Source: Flavobacterium sp. MedPE-SWcel
GTDB taxonomy: Bacteria > Bacteroidota > Bacteroidia > Flavobacteriales > Flavobacteriaceae
Length of the DNA stretch: 64,000 nt
Reading direction: 5' to 3'
Assembly (NCBI GenBank): GCA_001874325.1
Contig: MPCW01000003.1
Span: 62,001-126,000, forward strand
The notes under the pieces were generated by a model that worked only from the letters and a program-made list of their open reading frames with translations, was not told the DNA's origin and did not search any database. Of the stretch, positions 15,995 through 24,448 are shown piece after piece. Made by a program: the position numbers and the translations under genes. The stretch's first letter is position 1. The number at the start of each line of letters is the position of its first letter.

Positions 15995-16339
15995 ATGAAT
16001 ATATTTGTGGGAAGCCTTCCATTCAGTATTGAGGAGGTAGATTTAAGAGAGTCTTTTGAGGCTTATGGAGCAGTTGACTCTGTGAAAATTATTACAGACA
16101 AATTTACTGGAAGAAGTAAAGGGTTTGGTTTCGTAGAGATGCCAAATGACGAAGAAGCTCAAAAAGCTATCGACGATTTGAACGGAGCTAACGTTCAAGG
16201 AAGAACTATCGTTGTAAACAAGTCTGAGCCGAGACCACAAGGCGAAAGAAGAGGCGGTGGAAACCGTAGTTTTGGTAGAGATAACAATAGAGGCGGCGGT
16301 GGCGGTTACCGTGGAGGTAACGACCGTGGCGGATATTAA
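15995..16339 (+). CDS. Glycine-rich RRM RNA-binding protein
   Basis: A 114-aa protein with a single RRM (residues 1-78): RNP2 is NIFVGSLP at the N-terminus and RNP1 is KGFGFVEM near 45-52. An Arg/Gly-rich tail (RGGGNRS ... GGGGGYRGGNDRGGY) adds non-specific RNA binding. Small proteins of this layout in bacteria act as RNA chaperones or cold-shock-like factors. It is followed by a strong TTCG-loop terminator. Confidence 0.93.
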   Translation: MNIFVGSLPFSIEEVDLRESFEAYGAVDSVKIITDKFTGRSKGFGFVEMPNDEEAQKAIDDLNGANVQGRTIVVNKSEPRPQGERRGGGNRSFGRDNNRGGGGGYRGGNDRGGY

Positions 16340-16360
16340 TATATATCAGCAAGATTTTTT

Positions 16361-16388
16361 AAAAACCACCTTCGGGTGGTTTTTTTGT
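16361..16388 (+). terminator. Terminator of the RRM gene
   Basis: AAAAACCACC-TTCG-GGTGGTTTTT, a stable UUCG tetraloop hairpin with a T-run. Confidence 0.93.
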
Positions 16389-16402
16389 TTATAAAAGGTT
16401 TT

Positions 16403-16432
16403 TTTGAAAGAGTAAAAAAAGATGTATTTTTG
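16403..16432 (+). promoter_or_regulatory. Promoter for dnaE
   Basis: TTTG at 16403-16406, then 18 bp, then TATTTTTG at 16425-16432: a good match to the Bacteroidota -33/-7 pair. Confidence 0.75.
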
Positions 16433-16487
16433 AGCTACACCCTTTTTAGGGATTCATTCTTTATAACCCTCAAATCCTAAGTTTGTT

Positions 16488-19400
16488 ATGTACCTGATAT
16501 TTGACACGGAGACAACCGGATTACCCAAACGATGGGATGCACCTATTACAGATACTGATAACTGGCCAAGATGTATACAAATTGCTTGGCAGCTTCATGA
16601 TGAAATGGGGAAGCTTGTAGAGCATCAAGATTATATGATAAAACCCGAAGGGTTTAATATACCATATGATGCTGAGCGTATACATGGAATTTCTACAGAG
16701 CTTGCGGCTGAAGATGGAATTTCTTTAAAAGAAGCATTAGAGAAATTTAATGAAGCATTAGCTAAATCTAAATTTATAGTAGGTCAAAATGTAGGTTTTG
16801 ATGTTAACATTATGGGGTGTGAATTTCATCGATATGATATTCAAAGTCCATTGGCTACAATGAAGGTGCTAGACACCTGTACCGAAACTACTGCCGAGAT
16901 GTTACGACTACCTGGTGGTCGAGGTGGTAAGTTTAAATTACCTACACTTACAGAGCTACACCAATATCTTTTTGGAGAACCTTTTGGAGAAGCCCACAAT
17001 GCAACTGCTGATGTTGAGGCTACAACACGTTGTTTTTTAGAGTTAGTAAAGCGAGAAGTATATACGCATGAAGAGCTTGATGTACCACCTACATATTTTC
17101 ATGATTTTAAAGAGCAAAATTCTCAGCCAATACAGTTAATAGGGCTTAAGCATATTAACCTAAAAGCAGCTTCAGATGCTATTCGAAAACGTCTGGAGAA
17201 ATTAAAAAAAGTTGATGCTCCATCAGCACCTTCGTCAAAAGCGATAGAGGAGTTAAAGGAGGTAGACTTTGTACACTTGCATAATCATACACAGTTTTCG
17301 GTATTACAGTCTACTATATCAGTGCCGTTATTAGTTCAAGCTGCTGCAAAAAATAAAATGCCTGCTGTTGCCATGACTGATCATGCCAATATGATGGGAG
17401 CATTTCACTTTGTAAGTAATGTTCTTAATCATAACAAAGCAGCAGAAGCAAAAAATAAAGAAGCTGTAGAAAATGGCGAAGAACCGCAAGAGGTTACAAT
17501 GAAACCTATTGTGGGTTGTGAGTTTTTTGTATGTGAAGATCATACTGATAAAACTCGAAAAGATAATGGGTACCAAGTTGTGTTATTGGCTAAAAATAAA
17601 AGCGGATATCATAACCTTGCCAAGATGTCTTCTATAGCTTATACTGATGGTTTTTATTATGTGCCTAGAATAGATAAAAAAGTAATAGAGCAGTATAAAG
17701 GAGATATTATGGTGCTTTCGGGTAACCTTTATGGAGAGGTACCTAATAAAATATTGAATATTGGTGAAAACCAAGCAGAAGAAGCACTGTTGTGGTGGAA
17801 AGAGATTTTTGGCGAAGATTTTTATATAGAGTTAATGCGCCACGGGCAGGAAGATGAAGATAGAGTAAATCAGTCACTAATTACATTAGCACGTAAAAAT
17901 GACGTAAAGCTAATAGCGACTAATAATACCTATTACGTAAATGAAGAAGATGCCCATGCCCACGACATTTTATTATGTGTAAAAGATGGTGAAAAATTAG
18001 CTACCCCAAAGGGGCGTGGTCGAGGTTTTCGTTACGGATTGCCTAATAATGAATATTACTTTAAGTCGGGCGATGCAATGAAAAGTCTTTTTAAAGACGT
18101 ACCCGATGCTATTATAAATACACAAGAAGTTGTAGATAAGGTGGAGGTTTACTCCTTATATAGGGATGTACTACTGCCTAAGTTTGATATACCCGAAGAG
18201 TTTTTAGTTGAAGAAGATAATGAAGACGAAGGTAAGCGTGGAGAAAATAAATTCTTAAAGCACCTTACTTATGAAGGAGCTAAAAGACGTTACGGAGAAA
18301 TAACAGAAGAAATTAAAGAACGACTCGATTTTGAGTTGAACACGATACAGAATACAGGGTATCCAGGGTATTTCCTTATTGTACAGGATTTTATTGCAAA
18401 AGCAAGAACCCTAGATGTATCGGTAGGGCCAGGTAGGGGGTCGGCAGCAGGATCTGTGGTTGCCTACTGTTTATGGATTACCAATATAGACCCTATTAAG
18501 TACGACTTGCTTTTTGAGCGTTTCCTTAATCCTGACCGTGTATCGATGCCTGATATTGATATTGACTTTGATGATGAAGGTCGTGGTCGTGTTATGGATT
18601 ATGTAATTGATAAGTATGGTGCTAATCAAGTGGCGCAAATTATTACTTATGGTACTATGGCAGCAAAATCGTCTATACGAGATACCGCCAGGGTATTAGA
18701 TTTACCATTGTTCGAAGCCGATAAAATAGCCAAGCTAATACCAAACATGAAGCTGGCTAAAATATTTAAGTTTGACGATGCCGCTTTAAGAGGGGCATTG
18801 CGAGCTGATGAATTTGATAGAGTACAAGAGTTACTCTCGATGGCTACGGGTGATGACTTAGGAGGAGAAACGATACAGCAAGCAAAAGTATTAGAGGGGT
18901 CGTTACGAAACACAGGTATTCATGCTTGTGGAGTTATTATCACCCCGTCAGATATTACGAACTATGTGCCAGTATCAGTAGCTAAAGATTCAGATCTTTA
19001 TGTTACTCAGTTTGATAACTCGGTAGTGGAGGATGCAGGGCTACTAAAAATGGACTTTTTAGGGTTAAAAACACTTACCCTTATAAAAGATACCGTAAAA
19101 CTGGTAAAATATAAAAGAGAGATAGACCTTGATCCTGATAGTTTCCCGATAGATGATGTAGCAACATATGAGCTTTTCCAGCGTGGTGAAACCGTAGGTA
19201 TATTTCAGTATGAATCGCCAGGTATGCAAAAATACATGAAGGACTTAAAGCCTACTGTATTTGGTGACCTTATTGCGATGAATGCCCTGTATAGACCAGG
19301 ACCTCTGGAGTATATACCAAGTTTCGTAAGAAGAAAGAATGGAGAAGAGGAAATAGAGTATGATCTTGATGCTTGTGAGGAGTATCTACAGGAAACATAT

Positions 19401-20975
19401 GGTATTACAGTATACCAAGAGCAGGTGATGCTACTATCGCAAAAACTAGCAGACTTTACTAAGGGTGAAGCCGATGTTTTGCGAAAAGCAATGGGTAAAA
19501 AACAAAAGGCTGTACTAGATAAAATGAAGCCTCAGTTTATATCTCAAGCAGAGAAAAAAGGGCATGATGCTACTGTGCTTGAAAAAATTTGGAAAGACTG
19601 GGAAGCCTTTGCGAGTTATGCCTTTAATAAATCGCACTCTACATGTTATGCTTGGATTGCTTACCAAACCGCTTACCTAAAAGCACACTATCCAGCCGAA
19701 TATATGGCGGCAGTACTGTCTAATAACATGAATGATATTAAGCAGGTAACCTTCTTTATGGAAGAGTGTAAGCGTATGGGGTTAGAAGTATTAGGTCCTG
19801 ACGTGAATGAATCGTTCTATAAGTTTACGGTAAACGATCAAAATGCGGTGCGTTTTGGTATGGGTGCTATAAAAGGAGTAGGGTCTGGAGCGGTAAAAAC
19901 AATTGTAGAAGGTAGAAAAACAGGGAAATATAAGTCGATATTTGATATTGCAAAACGTATAGATCTTAGAGCAGCAAATAAAAAAGCATTTGAAAATCTT
20001 GCCTTGGCAGGAGGGTTTGACTGTTTTGATGATACACATAGAGCGCAATACTTTCATGATGATGGAGAGAATAGTACTTTTTTAGAAAAAGCTATCCGAT
20101 ATGGAGCAAAGTTTCAAGAAAATGAAAATTCATCGCAGGTAAGTTTATTTGGAGAAGCTAGTGAGGTGCAAATACCAGAACCTGTAGTGCCACCTTGTGA
20201 AGAGTGGACTACTATGGAAAAATTAGCGCAAGAAAGAGATGTGGTAGGGATATATATATCAGGGCATCCGCTTGATGATTATAAATTCCAGATGAAATAT
20301 TTTTGTAACTCCAAGTTAGATTCACTTAAAAATCTAGAAAGACATGTTGGTAAAAACTTGAGTATAGGAGGTATAATATCTGATGTACAACATAGGGTAG
20401 CCAAAAATGGTAAAGGTTGGGCGTCTTTTGTGCTTGAGGGGTATGATGAAAGCCATGAGTTTAGGATATATGGTGAAGAGTACCTTAAGTTTAGACATTT
20501 TCTAGTGCCTAATAACTTTACTTATATGAAGCTGATGGTTCGAGAAGGTTGGGTAAATCAAGAAGGGAAACGAGGAGATCCTAGGGTTCAGTTTGTAGCA
20601 ATACAGTATTTACAAGATGTACTTACTACGTTTGCAAAAAAACTAATACTACAGTTTAATGTAGCCGATTTAAATGAACAGTTAATATTTGAGTTACAAC
20701 AACTGTTTAATAATAATAGAGGTGATCATACAATAACATTTGAGGTAATGGAGTTGCAAAAAGTAATTAGGCAAGTAGAGGTAGAGGCGACAACTAATGA
20801 TGATTTACACGACGGGGATGAGCAAGAAGCAGCTAAGGCTACTGTTATGACTAATGTAGAAGATGTGCAGGTGACAACAAAATTGTCGATGCCAAGCCGT
20901 AAATTAAAAATAAATATATCTAACGAACTTTTATATGAGTTAGAACGCTTGCAAGTAAACTTTAAATTGAATTAA
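16488..20975 (+). CDS. dnaE: DNA polymerase III alpha subunit with fused N-terminal proofreading exonuclease
   Basis: A 1495-aa replicative polymerase. Residues 1-190 are a DnaQ-like DEDDh exonuclease with all catalytic residues visible: D6 and E8 in FDTETTG, D105 in NVGFDVNIM, H170 and D175 in HNATADVEA. A linker leads to a PHP domain from about 260 (HLHNHTQFSVL; AMTDHANMMGAF). The polymerase palm follows, with GPGRGSAAGS and the metal-binding PDIDIDFDDEGRG near 688. The finger, HhH and OB regions come last (VGIYISGHPLDDY near 1250). Exonuclease and polymerase in one chain makes a separate epsilon subunit unnecessary for proofreading. Typical E. coli DnaE is about 1160 aa. Confidence 0.96.
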   Translation: MYLIFDTETTGLPKRWDAPITDTDNWPRCIQIAWQLHDEMGKLVEHQDYMIKPEGFNIPYDAERIHGISTELAAEDGISLKEALEKFNEALAKSKFIVGQNVGFDVNIMGCEFHRYDIQSPLATMKVLDTCTETTAEMLRLPGGRGGKFKLPTLTELHQYLFGEPFGEAHNATADVEATTRCFLELVKREVYTHEELDVPPTYFHDFKEQNSQPIQLIGLKHINLKAASDAIRKRLEKLKKVDAPSAPSSKAIEELKEVDFVHLHNHTQFSVLQSTISVPLLVQAAAKNKMPAVAMTDHANMMGAFHFVSNVLNHNKAAEAKNKEAVENGEEPQEVTMKPIVGCEFFVCEDHTDKTRKDNGYQVVLLAKNKSGYHNLAKMSSIAYTDGFYYVPRIDKKVIEQYKGDIMVLSGNLYGEVPNKILNIGENQAEEALLWWKEIFGEDFYIELMRHGQEDEDRVNQSLITLARKNDVKLIATNNTYYVNEEDAHAHDILLCVKDGEKLATPKGRGRGFRYGLPNNEYYFKSGDAMKSLFKDVPDAIINTQEVVDKVEVYSLYRDVLLPKFDIPEEFLVEEDNEDEGKRGENKFLKHLTYEGAKRRYGEITEEIKERLDFELNTIQNTGYPGYFLIVQDFIAKARTLDVSVGPGRGSAAGSVVAYCLWITNIDPIKYDLLFERFLNPDRVSMPDIDIDFDDEGRGRVMDYVIDKYGANQVAQIITYGTMAAKSSIRDTARVLDLPLFEADKIAKLIPNMKLAKIFKFDDAALRGALRADEFDRVQELLSMATGDDLGGETIQQAKVLEGSLRNTGIHACGVIITPSDITNYVPVSVAKDSDLYVTQFDNSVVEDAGLLKMDFLGLKTLTLIKDTVKLVKYKREIDLDPDSFPIDDVATYELFQRGETVGIFQYESPGMQKYMKDLKPTVFGDLIAMNALYRPGPLEYIPSFVRRKNGEEEIEYDLDACEEYLQETYGITVYQEQVMLLSQKLADFTKGEADVLRKAMGKKQKAVLDKMKPQFISQAEKKGHDATVLEKIWKDWEAFASYAFNKSHSTCYAWIAYQTAYLKAHYPAEYMAAVLSNNMNDIKQVTFFMEECKRMGLEVLGPDVNESFYKFTVNDQNAVRFGMGAIKGVGSGAVKTIVEGRKTGKYKSIFDIAKRIDLRAANKKAFENLALAGGFDCFDDTHRAQYFHDDGENSTFLEKAIRYGAKFQENENSSQVSLFGEASEVQIPEPVVPPCEEWTTMEKLAQERDVVGIYISGHPLDDYKFQMKYFCNSKLDSLKNLERHVGKNLSIGGIISDVQHRVAKNGKGWASFVLEGYDESHEFRIYGEEYLKFRHFLVPNNFTYMKLMVREGWVNQEGKRGDPRVQFVAIQYLQDVLTTFAKKLILQFNVADLNEQLIFELQQLFNNNRGDHTITFEVMELQKVIRQVEVEATTNDDLHDGDEQEAAKATVMTNVEDVQVTTKLSMPSRKLKINISNELLYELERLQVNFKLN

Positions 20976-21052
20976 ATTCAGAAATAAGTTTTTTCTATGT
21001 TTAGATAGTTAAATCTAATATAATCTTGATGTGACAATCAAAATTTAATACT

Positions 21053-21060
21053 TAAATTTG
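21053..21060 (+). promoter_or_regulatory. Promoter -7 box for trxA
   Basis: TAAATTTG, 30 bp before the trxA ATG. Confidence 0.6.
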
Positions 21061-21089
21061 TTATAATAATTAAAAAGAAAAACAAAACT

Positions 21090-21407
21090 ATGGCACAAGC
21101 AATAACAGATGCTACTTTTGATGAAGTAGTATTAAAATCAGACAAACCAGTATTAGTAGATTTTTGGGCAGCATGGTGTGGTCCTTGTCGTATGGTAGGT
21201 CCAATAATTGACGAAATCAGTAAAGAATATGACGGTAAAGCTGTTGTAGGTAAAGTTGATGTAGATGCTGAGCAAGAATTTGCTGCAAAATATGGTGTAA
21301 GAAACATACCTACAGTATTAGTATTTAAAGGTGGAGAAGTTGTAGGGAAGCACGTAGGTGTATCTCCAAAAAATACTTACACTGAAGCTATAGACGCGTT
21401 ACTATAA
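21090..21407 (+). CDS. trxA: Thioredoxin
   Basis: A 105-aa classical thioredoxin with the active site WCGPC (WAAWCGPCRMVGP, residues about 27-40), buried Asp in VLVDFWA, and the cis-proline in RNIPTVLVFKGGE. It is a cytoplasmic dithiol reductant for ribonucleotide reductase, peroxiredoxins and others. Length and motifs are entirely typical. Own promoter and terminator. Confidence 0.97.
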   Translation: MAQAITDATFDEVVLKSDKPVLVDFWAAWCGPCRMVGPIIDEISKEYDGKAVVGKVDVDAEQEFAAKYGVRNIPTVLVFKGGEVVGKHVGVSPKNTYTEAIDALL

Positions 21408-21427
21408 TTGTAGCTTACTAAATAAAT

Positions 21428-21466
21428 AAAAAGCCCCAACAGTTTTTGTTGGGGCTTTTTATTTAT
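21428..21466 (+). terminator. Terminator of trxA
   Basis: AAAAGCCCCAACA / TGTTGGGGCTTTTT stem, with A- and T-runs. Confidence 0.92.
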
Positions 21467-21480
21467 AATTACATTTTCCC

Positions 21481-21488
21481 TACATTTG
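21481..21488 (+). promoter_or_regulatory. Promoter -7 box for the DUF58 gene, six bases before its ATG
   Basis: TACATTTG ends at 21488 and the ATG is at 21494, so the transcript would begin at or within a few bases of the start codon. Confidence 0.5.
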
Positions 21489-21493
21489 AGAGT

Positions 21494-22420
21494 ATGAAGA
21501 TAGAACATCAGTTAGAAAAAATATCGGCGTTTTCACATTTAGAGTTATTAGCTAATCAAATTGTGGAAGGCTTTATATCTGGTATGCATAAAAGTCCATT
21601 TCATGGATTCTCGGCAGAGTTTGCTGAGCACCGATTATATAATCAAGGTGAAAGCACTCGACATATCGACTGGAAGTTATTTGCGAAAACGGATAGGTTA
21701 TATACTAAACGCTTTGAAGAGGAAACTAACATGCGTTGTCATATTATATTAGACAATTCATCATCTATGCATTACCCTAAACTAAAAGGCGATCAGCAGT
21801 TTTATGAAAGTAAGATAGGTTTTTCAGTATTAGCCTCGGCAGTTTTAATGAACCTGTTACGAAAGCAGCGTGATGCAGCAGGGTTGAGTATATATTCTGA
21901 CTCTTATGAGTTTTATGCACCCGAAAAGGGTAGTGGGAGACATCATAGAATGTTATTGAATAAACTAGAGCAAGTATTAGCTACATCAAAAACTACAAAG
22001 CAAACAGATACGGTTACCTATTTACATCAGATAGCCCAAAAGATGCATCGTCGCTCTATGATTATATTATTTACTGATATGTTTCAGCTGGGTGATAATA
22101 AAGAGTTGTTTAATGCATTACAACATTTAAAACATAATAAGCACAAAGTGGTACTTTTTCATGTAATAGATAAAAAAACGGAGTTCAATCTTGACTTTGA
22201 TAACGTGCCAAGAAAATTTATTGATGTAGAAACAGGCGAAGAGGTGAACCTTTTTGCCGATAATGTAAAGGAAGAATATGAAAAAGAGGTAGATAAATAT
22301 TTTAAAAATGTTGCCGAAACGTGTATGCAGTATAAAATTAAGTACGTACCAGTATCGGTTGATGAGAATTTTGAAAAAATATTAACTACATATCTTGTTG
22401 AGAAACAAAAGTTTGGGTAG
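21494..22420 (+). CDS. DUF58 / von Willebrand factor A-like protein
   Basis: A 308-aa protein of the DUF58 family, usually encoded beside MoxR AAA+ ATPases and thought to be a partner in complex assembly. I start it at ATG 21494 (MKIEHQLEKISAFSHLELLA). The alternative GTG at 21446 lies inside the trxA terminator. Family motifs are FAEHRLYNQGESTRHIDWKL and FEEETNMRCHIILDNSSSM, the last giving a MIDAS-like DNSSSM. A VWA-type Rossmann region follows. No moxR neighbour is present here: it lies alone between trxA and tRNA-Asp. Confidence 0.9.
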   Translation: MKIEHQLEKISAFSHLELLANQIVEGFISGMHKSPFHGFSAEFAEHRLYNQGESTRHIDWKLFAKTDRLYTKRFEEETNMRCHIILDNSSSMHYPKLKGDQQFYESKIGFSVLASAVLMNLLRKQRDAAGLSIYSDSYEFYAPEKGSGRHHRMLLNKLEQVLATSKTTKQTDTVTYLHQIAQKMHRRSMIILFTDMFQLGDNKELFNALQHLKHNKHKVVLFHVIDKKTEFNLDFDNVPRKFIDVETGEEVNLFADNVKEEYEKEVDKYFKNVAETCMQYKIKYVPVSVDENFEKILTTYLVEKQKFG

Positions 22421-22480
22421 GTTGAGTTTTATTTCTTACTTTTTTTACTTCAAAAGCTTTGCAAAAGCGGAAAACAGTTG

Positions 22481-22488
22481 TATATTTG
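22481..22488 (+). promoter_or_regulatory. Promoter -7 box for the first tRNA-Asp
   Basis: TATATTTG, 18 bp before the tRNA. The same flank (GTTGTATATTTGCAACCGCA) precedes the second copy. Confidence 0.75.
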
Positions 22489-22506
22489 CAACCGCAATCA
22501 AGCGCT

Positions 22507-22580
22507 GGTCTGGTAGTTCAGCTGGTTAGAATACCTGCCTGTCACGCAGGGGGTCGCGGGTTCGAATCCCGTCCAGACCG
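22507..22580 (+). tRNA. tRNA-Asp (anticodon GTC), copy 1
   Basis: Full cloverleaf: acceptor GGTCTGG / CCAGACC, D-arm GTTC...GAAT, anticodon stem CCTGC / GCAGG with loop CTGTCAC (anticodon GTC), T-arm GCGGG-TTCGAAT-CCCGT, discriminator G. No CCA is encoded. Identical to copy 2. Confidence 0.97.
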
Positions 22581-22587
22581 CAGTAGC

Positions 22588-22735
22588 AAGATGAGAAAGC
22601 CTTTCGACTAAAAACGAAAGGCTTTTTTCGCCGAAAAATATTTAAGATTAGTTGTGTTGTTTATGCCGCGAGAGCGGTAGGTTTAGTAGTTAGACCAATG
22701 AAAAGCTTTCCATTTTTATGGAGGGCTTTTTTGAT
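22588..22735. repeat. 148-bp direct repeat, copy A (between the two tRNA-Asp genes)
   Basis: Nearly identical to 23231-23377. It contains, in order, a terminator hairpin (AAGCCTTTCG / CGAAAGGCTT), a small hairpin with a GNRA-type loop (CCGC-GAGA-GCGG, about 22667-22678), and a second terminator-like hairpin ending in GGGCTTTTTT. Only a handful of substitutions and one-base indels separate the copies. Confidence 0.9.
22597..22630 (+). terminator. Terminator after tRNA-Asp copy 1
   Basis: AAGCCTTTCG / CGAAAGGCTT stem plus a T-run. Part of repeat copy A. Confidence 0.88.
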
Positions 22736-22763
22736 AAGCCTTAGGTAATCTAAAAAAAAGTTG

Positions 22764-22771
22764 TATATTTG
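22764..22771 (+). promoter_or_regulatory. Promoter -7 box for the second tRNA-Asp
   Basis: TATATTTG, 17 bp before the tRNA, in the same sequence context as copy 1. Confidence 0.75.
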
Positions 22772-22788
22772 CAACCGCATTGAGCGCT

Positions 22789-22862
22789 GGTCTGGTAGTT
22801 CAGCTGGTTAGAATACCTGCCTGTCACGCAGGGGGTCGCGGGTTCGAATCCCGTCCAGACCG
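22789..22862 (+). tRNA. tRNA-Asp (anticodon GTC), copy 2
   Basis: Identical over all 74 nt to copy 1, with the same promoter flank, but followed by a different terminator. Confidence 0.97.
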
Positions 22863-22871
22863 CACAATGGG

Positions 22872-22899
22872 AAAGGGAGTCATTTGACTCCCTTTTTTT
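22872..22899 (+). terminator. Terminator after tRNA-Asp copy 2
   Basis: AAAGGGAGTCA / TGACTCCCTTT with a T-run. Confidence 0.9.
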
Positions 22900-23090
22900 G
22901 TGTTTAAAATTTTAAGTTTTTTCTCTTTCCTATTAATGTTTTTAGAGTTTATAAATGTTGTTTAGCATTTTATATATGAATTGAGTTTTGAAAAATGAAA
23001 AGATAACTACATTGTAGGTTACCCTAAGGTTAAATAAAATATATTATAATCTTACTTATTTGATTATGAGATAGAAAAGTTGAAATTTTC

Positions 23091-23121
23091 TTGTGTATTG
23101 TTTTTCACTAGAATATATTTG
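23091..23121 (+). promoter_or_regulatory. Promoter without an assigned gene
   Basis: TTG at 23091-23093, 20 bp, then TATATTTG at 23114-23121. It has the strength and form of the tRNA promoters nearby, yet no tRNA or ORF follows before the terminator in repeat copy B. Confidence 0.55.
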
Positions 23122-23230
23122 CGCTGTATTCATTTAGAGAAAATTATAGATTTATCTTTTTAGACCTCTGAATAAAGATTAAGAATATTAAAGCAAATAA
23201 ACTTTATGTTGTTTGCCAAACGATAATAAG

Positions 23231-23377
23231 AAGATGAGGAAGCCTTTCGATAAAAACGAAAGGCTTTTTTCGCCGAAAAATATTTAAGACTAGTTGTGTT
23301 GTTTATGCCGCGAGAGCGGTAGGTTTAGTAGTTAGACCAATGAAAAGCTTTCCATTTACTTGGGGGGCTTTTTTGAT
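23231..23377. repeat. 147-bp direct repeat, copy B
   Basis: Second copy of 22588-22735, with the same three hairpins. It is not attached to a tRNA, unlike copy A. Confidence 0.9.
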
Positions 23378-23453
23378 TTTAATATTACAGTCTGGTTGCT
23401 CTTTACAGCAAAACAAGACTTATAAGGTTGATTAATATTTAGATAAAACATAA

Positions 23454-23485
23454 TAAAAAAGGTCAACTCATTGAGTTGACCTTTT
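23454..23485 (-). terminator. Terminator of the peroxiredoxin-like gene
   Basis: AAAAGGTCAACTCA / TGAGTTGACCTTTT, almost perfect dyad. Confidence 0.9.
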
Positions 23486-23513
23486 CACGTTGTATAATAT
23501 AGTTTTGAATATA

Positions 23514-24218
23514 TTACAGCTCTTTATATAGCGCAGCTGCCGCAGCTTTTAATAGTCCTTCGTTAAGTCTTTGAGAAATATTAGGGTTAATGTACTCAAA
23601 GCGAATGTTTCCTTTTTTGTTTAATATATAAACAGCAGGTACAGGTAATAGGTTATGAATGTTTTTACCACCAGAAGCATCACCTAAAAATGAATCATAA
23701 TTTTTTGGCGCTCTAAAAGCAATACCAAATTTTTTGGCAGCATTCAAGTCAGCATCAGATAATAGTGTATAATTAAGCTTTTCCTTAGTTTCAGTATTCT
23801 TTAAGTTCTCAGGGCTATCAGTACTTATAGCAAGTAGTTGATATCCCATTTTTGTTAACTCTTCCTCTATATCTTGTAATCCAGAAAGCTGTCTAGAACA
23901 GTAAGGACACCATCCACCTCTATAAAAAATAACAATAGTAGGCTTTTTTGCTACGTTAGCGTTTAAATTAAAAGCTTTACCATTAGCATCTGTAAGCTGT
24001 AGTTGTGGCATGTTTTCCCCTACAAGTAACGGGCTAATGTCTTGAGGATTTACAGGTACGCCATGTACTGTTTTTATAGAATCAGAAACCGTTTTTTGTA
24101 TACTATAATTTTCAAGCTTACTTGTTGCACTTGCTGTAAAAACAGTTAGTGTAGTAATGATTACTGTTAAATAACCGCCTAACGATTTACGAATTGATGA
24201 CGCACTTGTTTTGTTCAT
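23514..24218 (-). CDS. Secreted peroxiredoxin-like (AhpC/TSA) thiol protein with WCPYC motif
   Basis: A 234-aa protein of the peroxiredoxin-like thioredoxin superfamily. I use ATG 24218 (MNKTSASSIRKSLGGYL); a longer frame would place the TACATTTG promoter (24257-24264) inside the coding region. A hydrophobic segment at about 14-30 should export or anchor it. The redoxin domain starts near 67. The active-site YRGGWCPYCSRQL (about 122-134) carries two cysteines in CPYC, followed by AISTDSPENLKNT. The likely role is peroxide or disulfide chemistry in the envelope; the exact substrate is not clear. Confidence 0.85.
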   Translation of the reverse strand: MNKTSASSIRKSLGGYLTVIITTLTVFTASATSKLENYSIQKTVSDSIKTVHGVPVNPQDISPLLVGENMPQLQLTDANGKAFNLNANVAKKPTIVIFYRGGWCPYCSRQLSGLQDIEEELTKMGYQLLAISTDSPENLKNTETKEKLNYTLLSDADLNAAKKFGIAFRAPKNYDSFLGDASGGKNIHNLLPVPAVYILNKKGNIRFEYINPNISQRLNEGLLKAAAAALYKEL

Positions 24219-24256
24219 GTTTTTATATTTTATATTAATAAGTATTATGGAGGTTA

Positions 24257-24264
24257 CAAATGTA
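24257..24264 (-). promoter_or_regulatory. Promoter -7 box for the peroxiredoxin-like gene
   Basis: TACATTTG on the minus strand, 38 bp upstream of the chosen ATG. Confidence 0.6.
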
Positions 24265-24408
24265 TTGTGCTTTACTGGCATAAAAACTGTAAATAATTCC
24301 CGATGTATGTGCTAAACTTCCCGAGCCGCTCTTTTAAGCTGTAAATAGCAAAGGTTTATGTAGTAGTTTCATTTGTGGGTTTATACCTATCACATCATTA
24401 ATTTTCCT

Positions 24409-24416
24409 TATTTTTG
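24409..24416 (+). promoter_or_regulatory. Promoter -7 box for the lipoprotein at 24449
   Basis: TATTTTTG, followed by a short dyad (CCTATA-tttag-TATAGG, 24419-24435) in the leader, just before the start codon. Confidence 0.6.
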
Positions 24417-24448
24417 ACCTATATTTAGTATAGGTTTATCTTTTGATA

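Larger units (their letters stand above)
22900..23513. other. Gene-free stretch holding an orphan promoter-terminator unit and repeat copy B
   Basis: No protein-coding frame is convincing here. 22900-23090 is AT-rich with no feature I can name. 23091-23121 looks like a promoter, 23127-23272 a possible short RNA, and 23231-23377 is the second copy of the tRNA-Asp downstream repeat. The terminator of the peroxiredoxin-like gene lies at 23454-23485. Confidence 0.6.

Noticed and set aside
22667..22710. A degraded tRNA within the 148-bp repeat
   Set aside because: A stretch like GGTTTAGTAGTTAGACC recalls part of the tRNA-Asp 5' half, but no stems can be built around it, so I record it only as part of the repeat.
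22900..23230. A small protein gene in the tRNA-Asp downstream gap
   Set aside because: Only short AT-rich frames without start context or recognisable composition.
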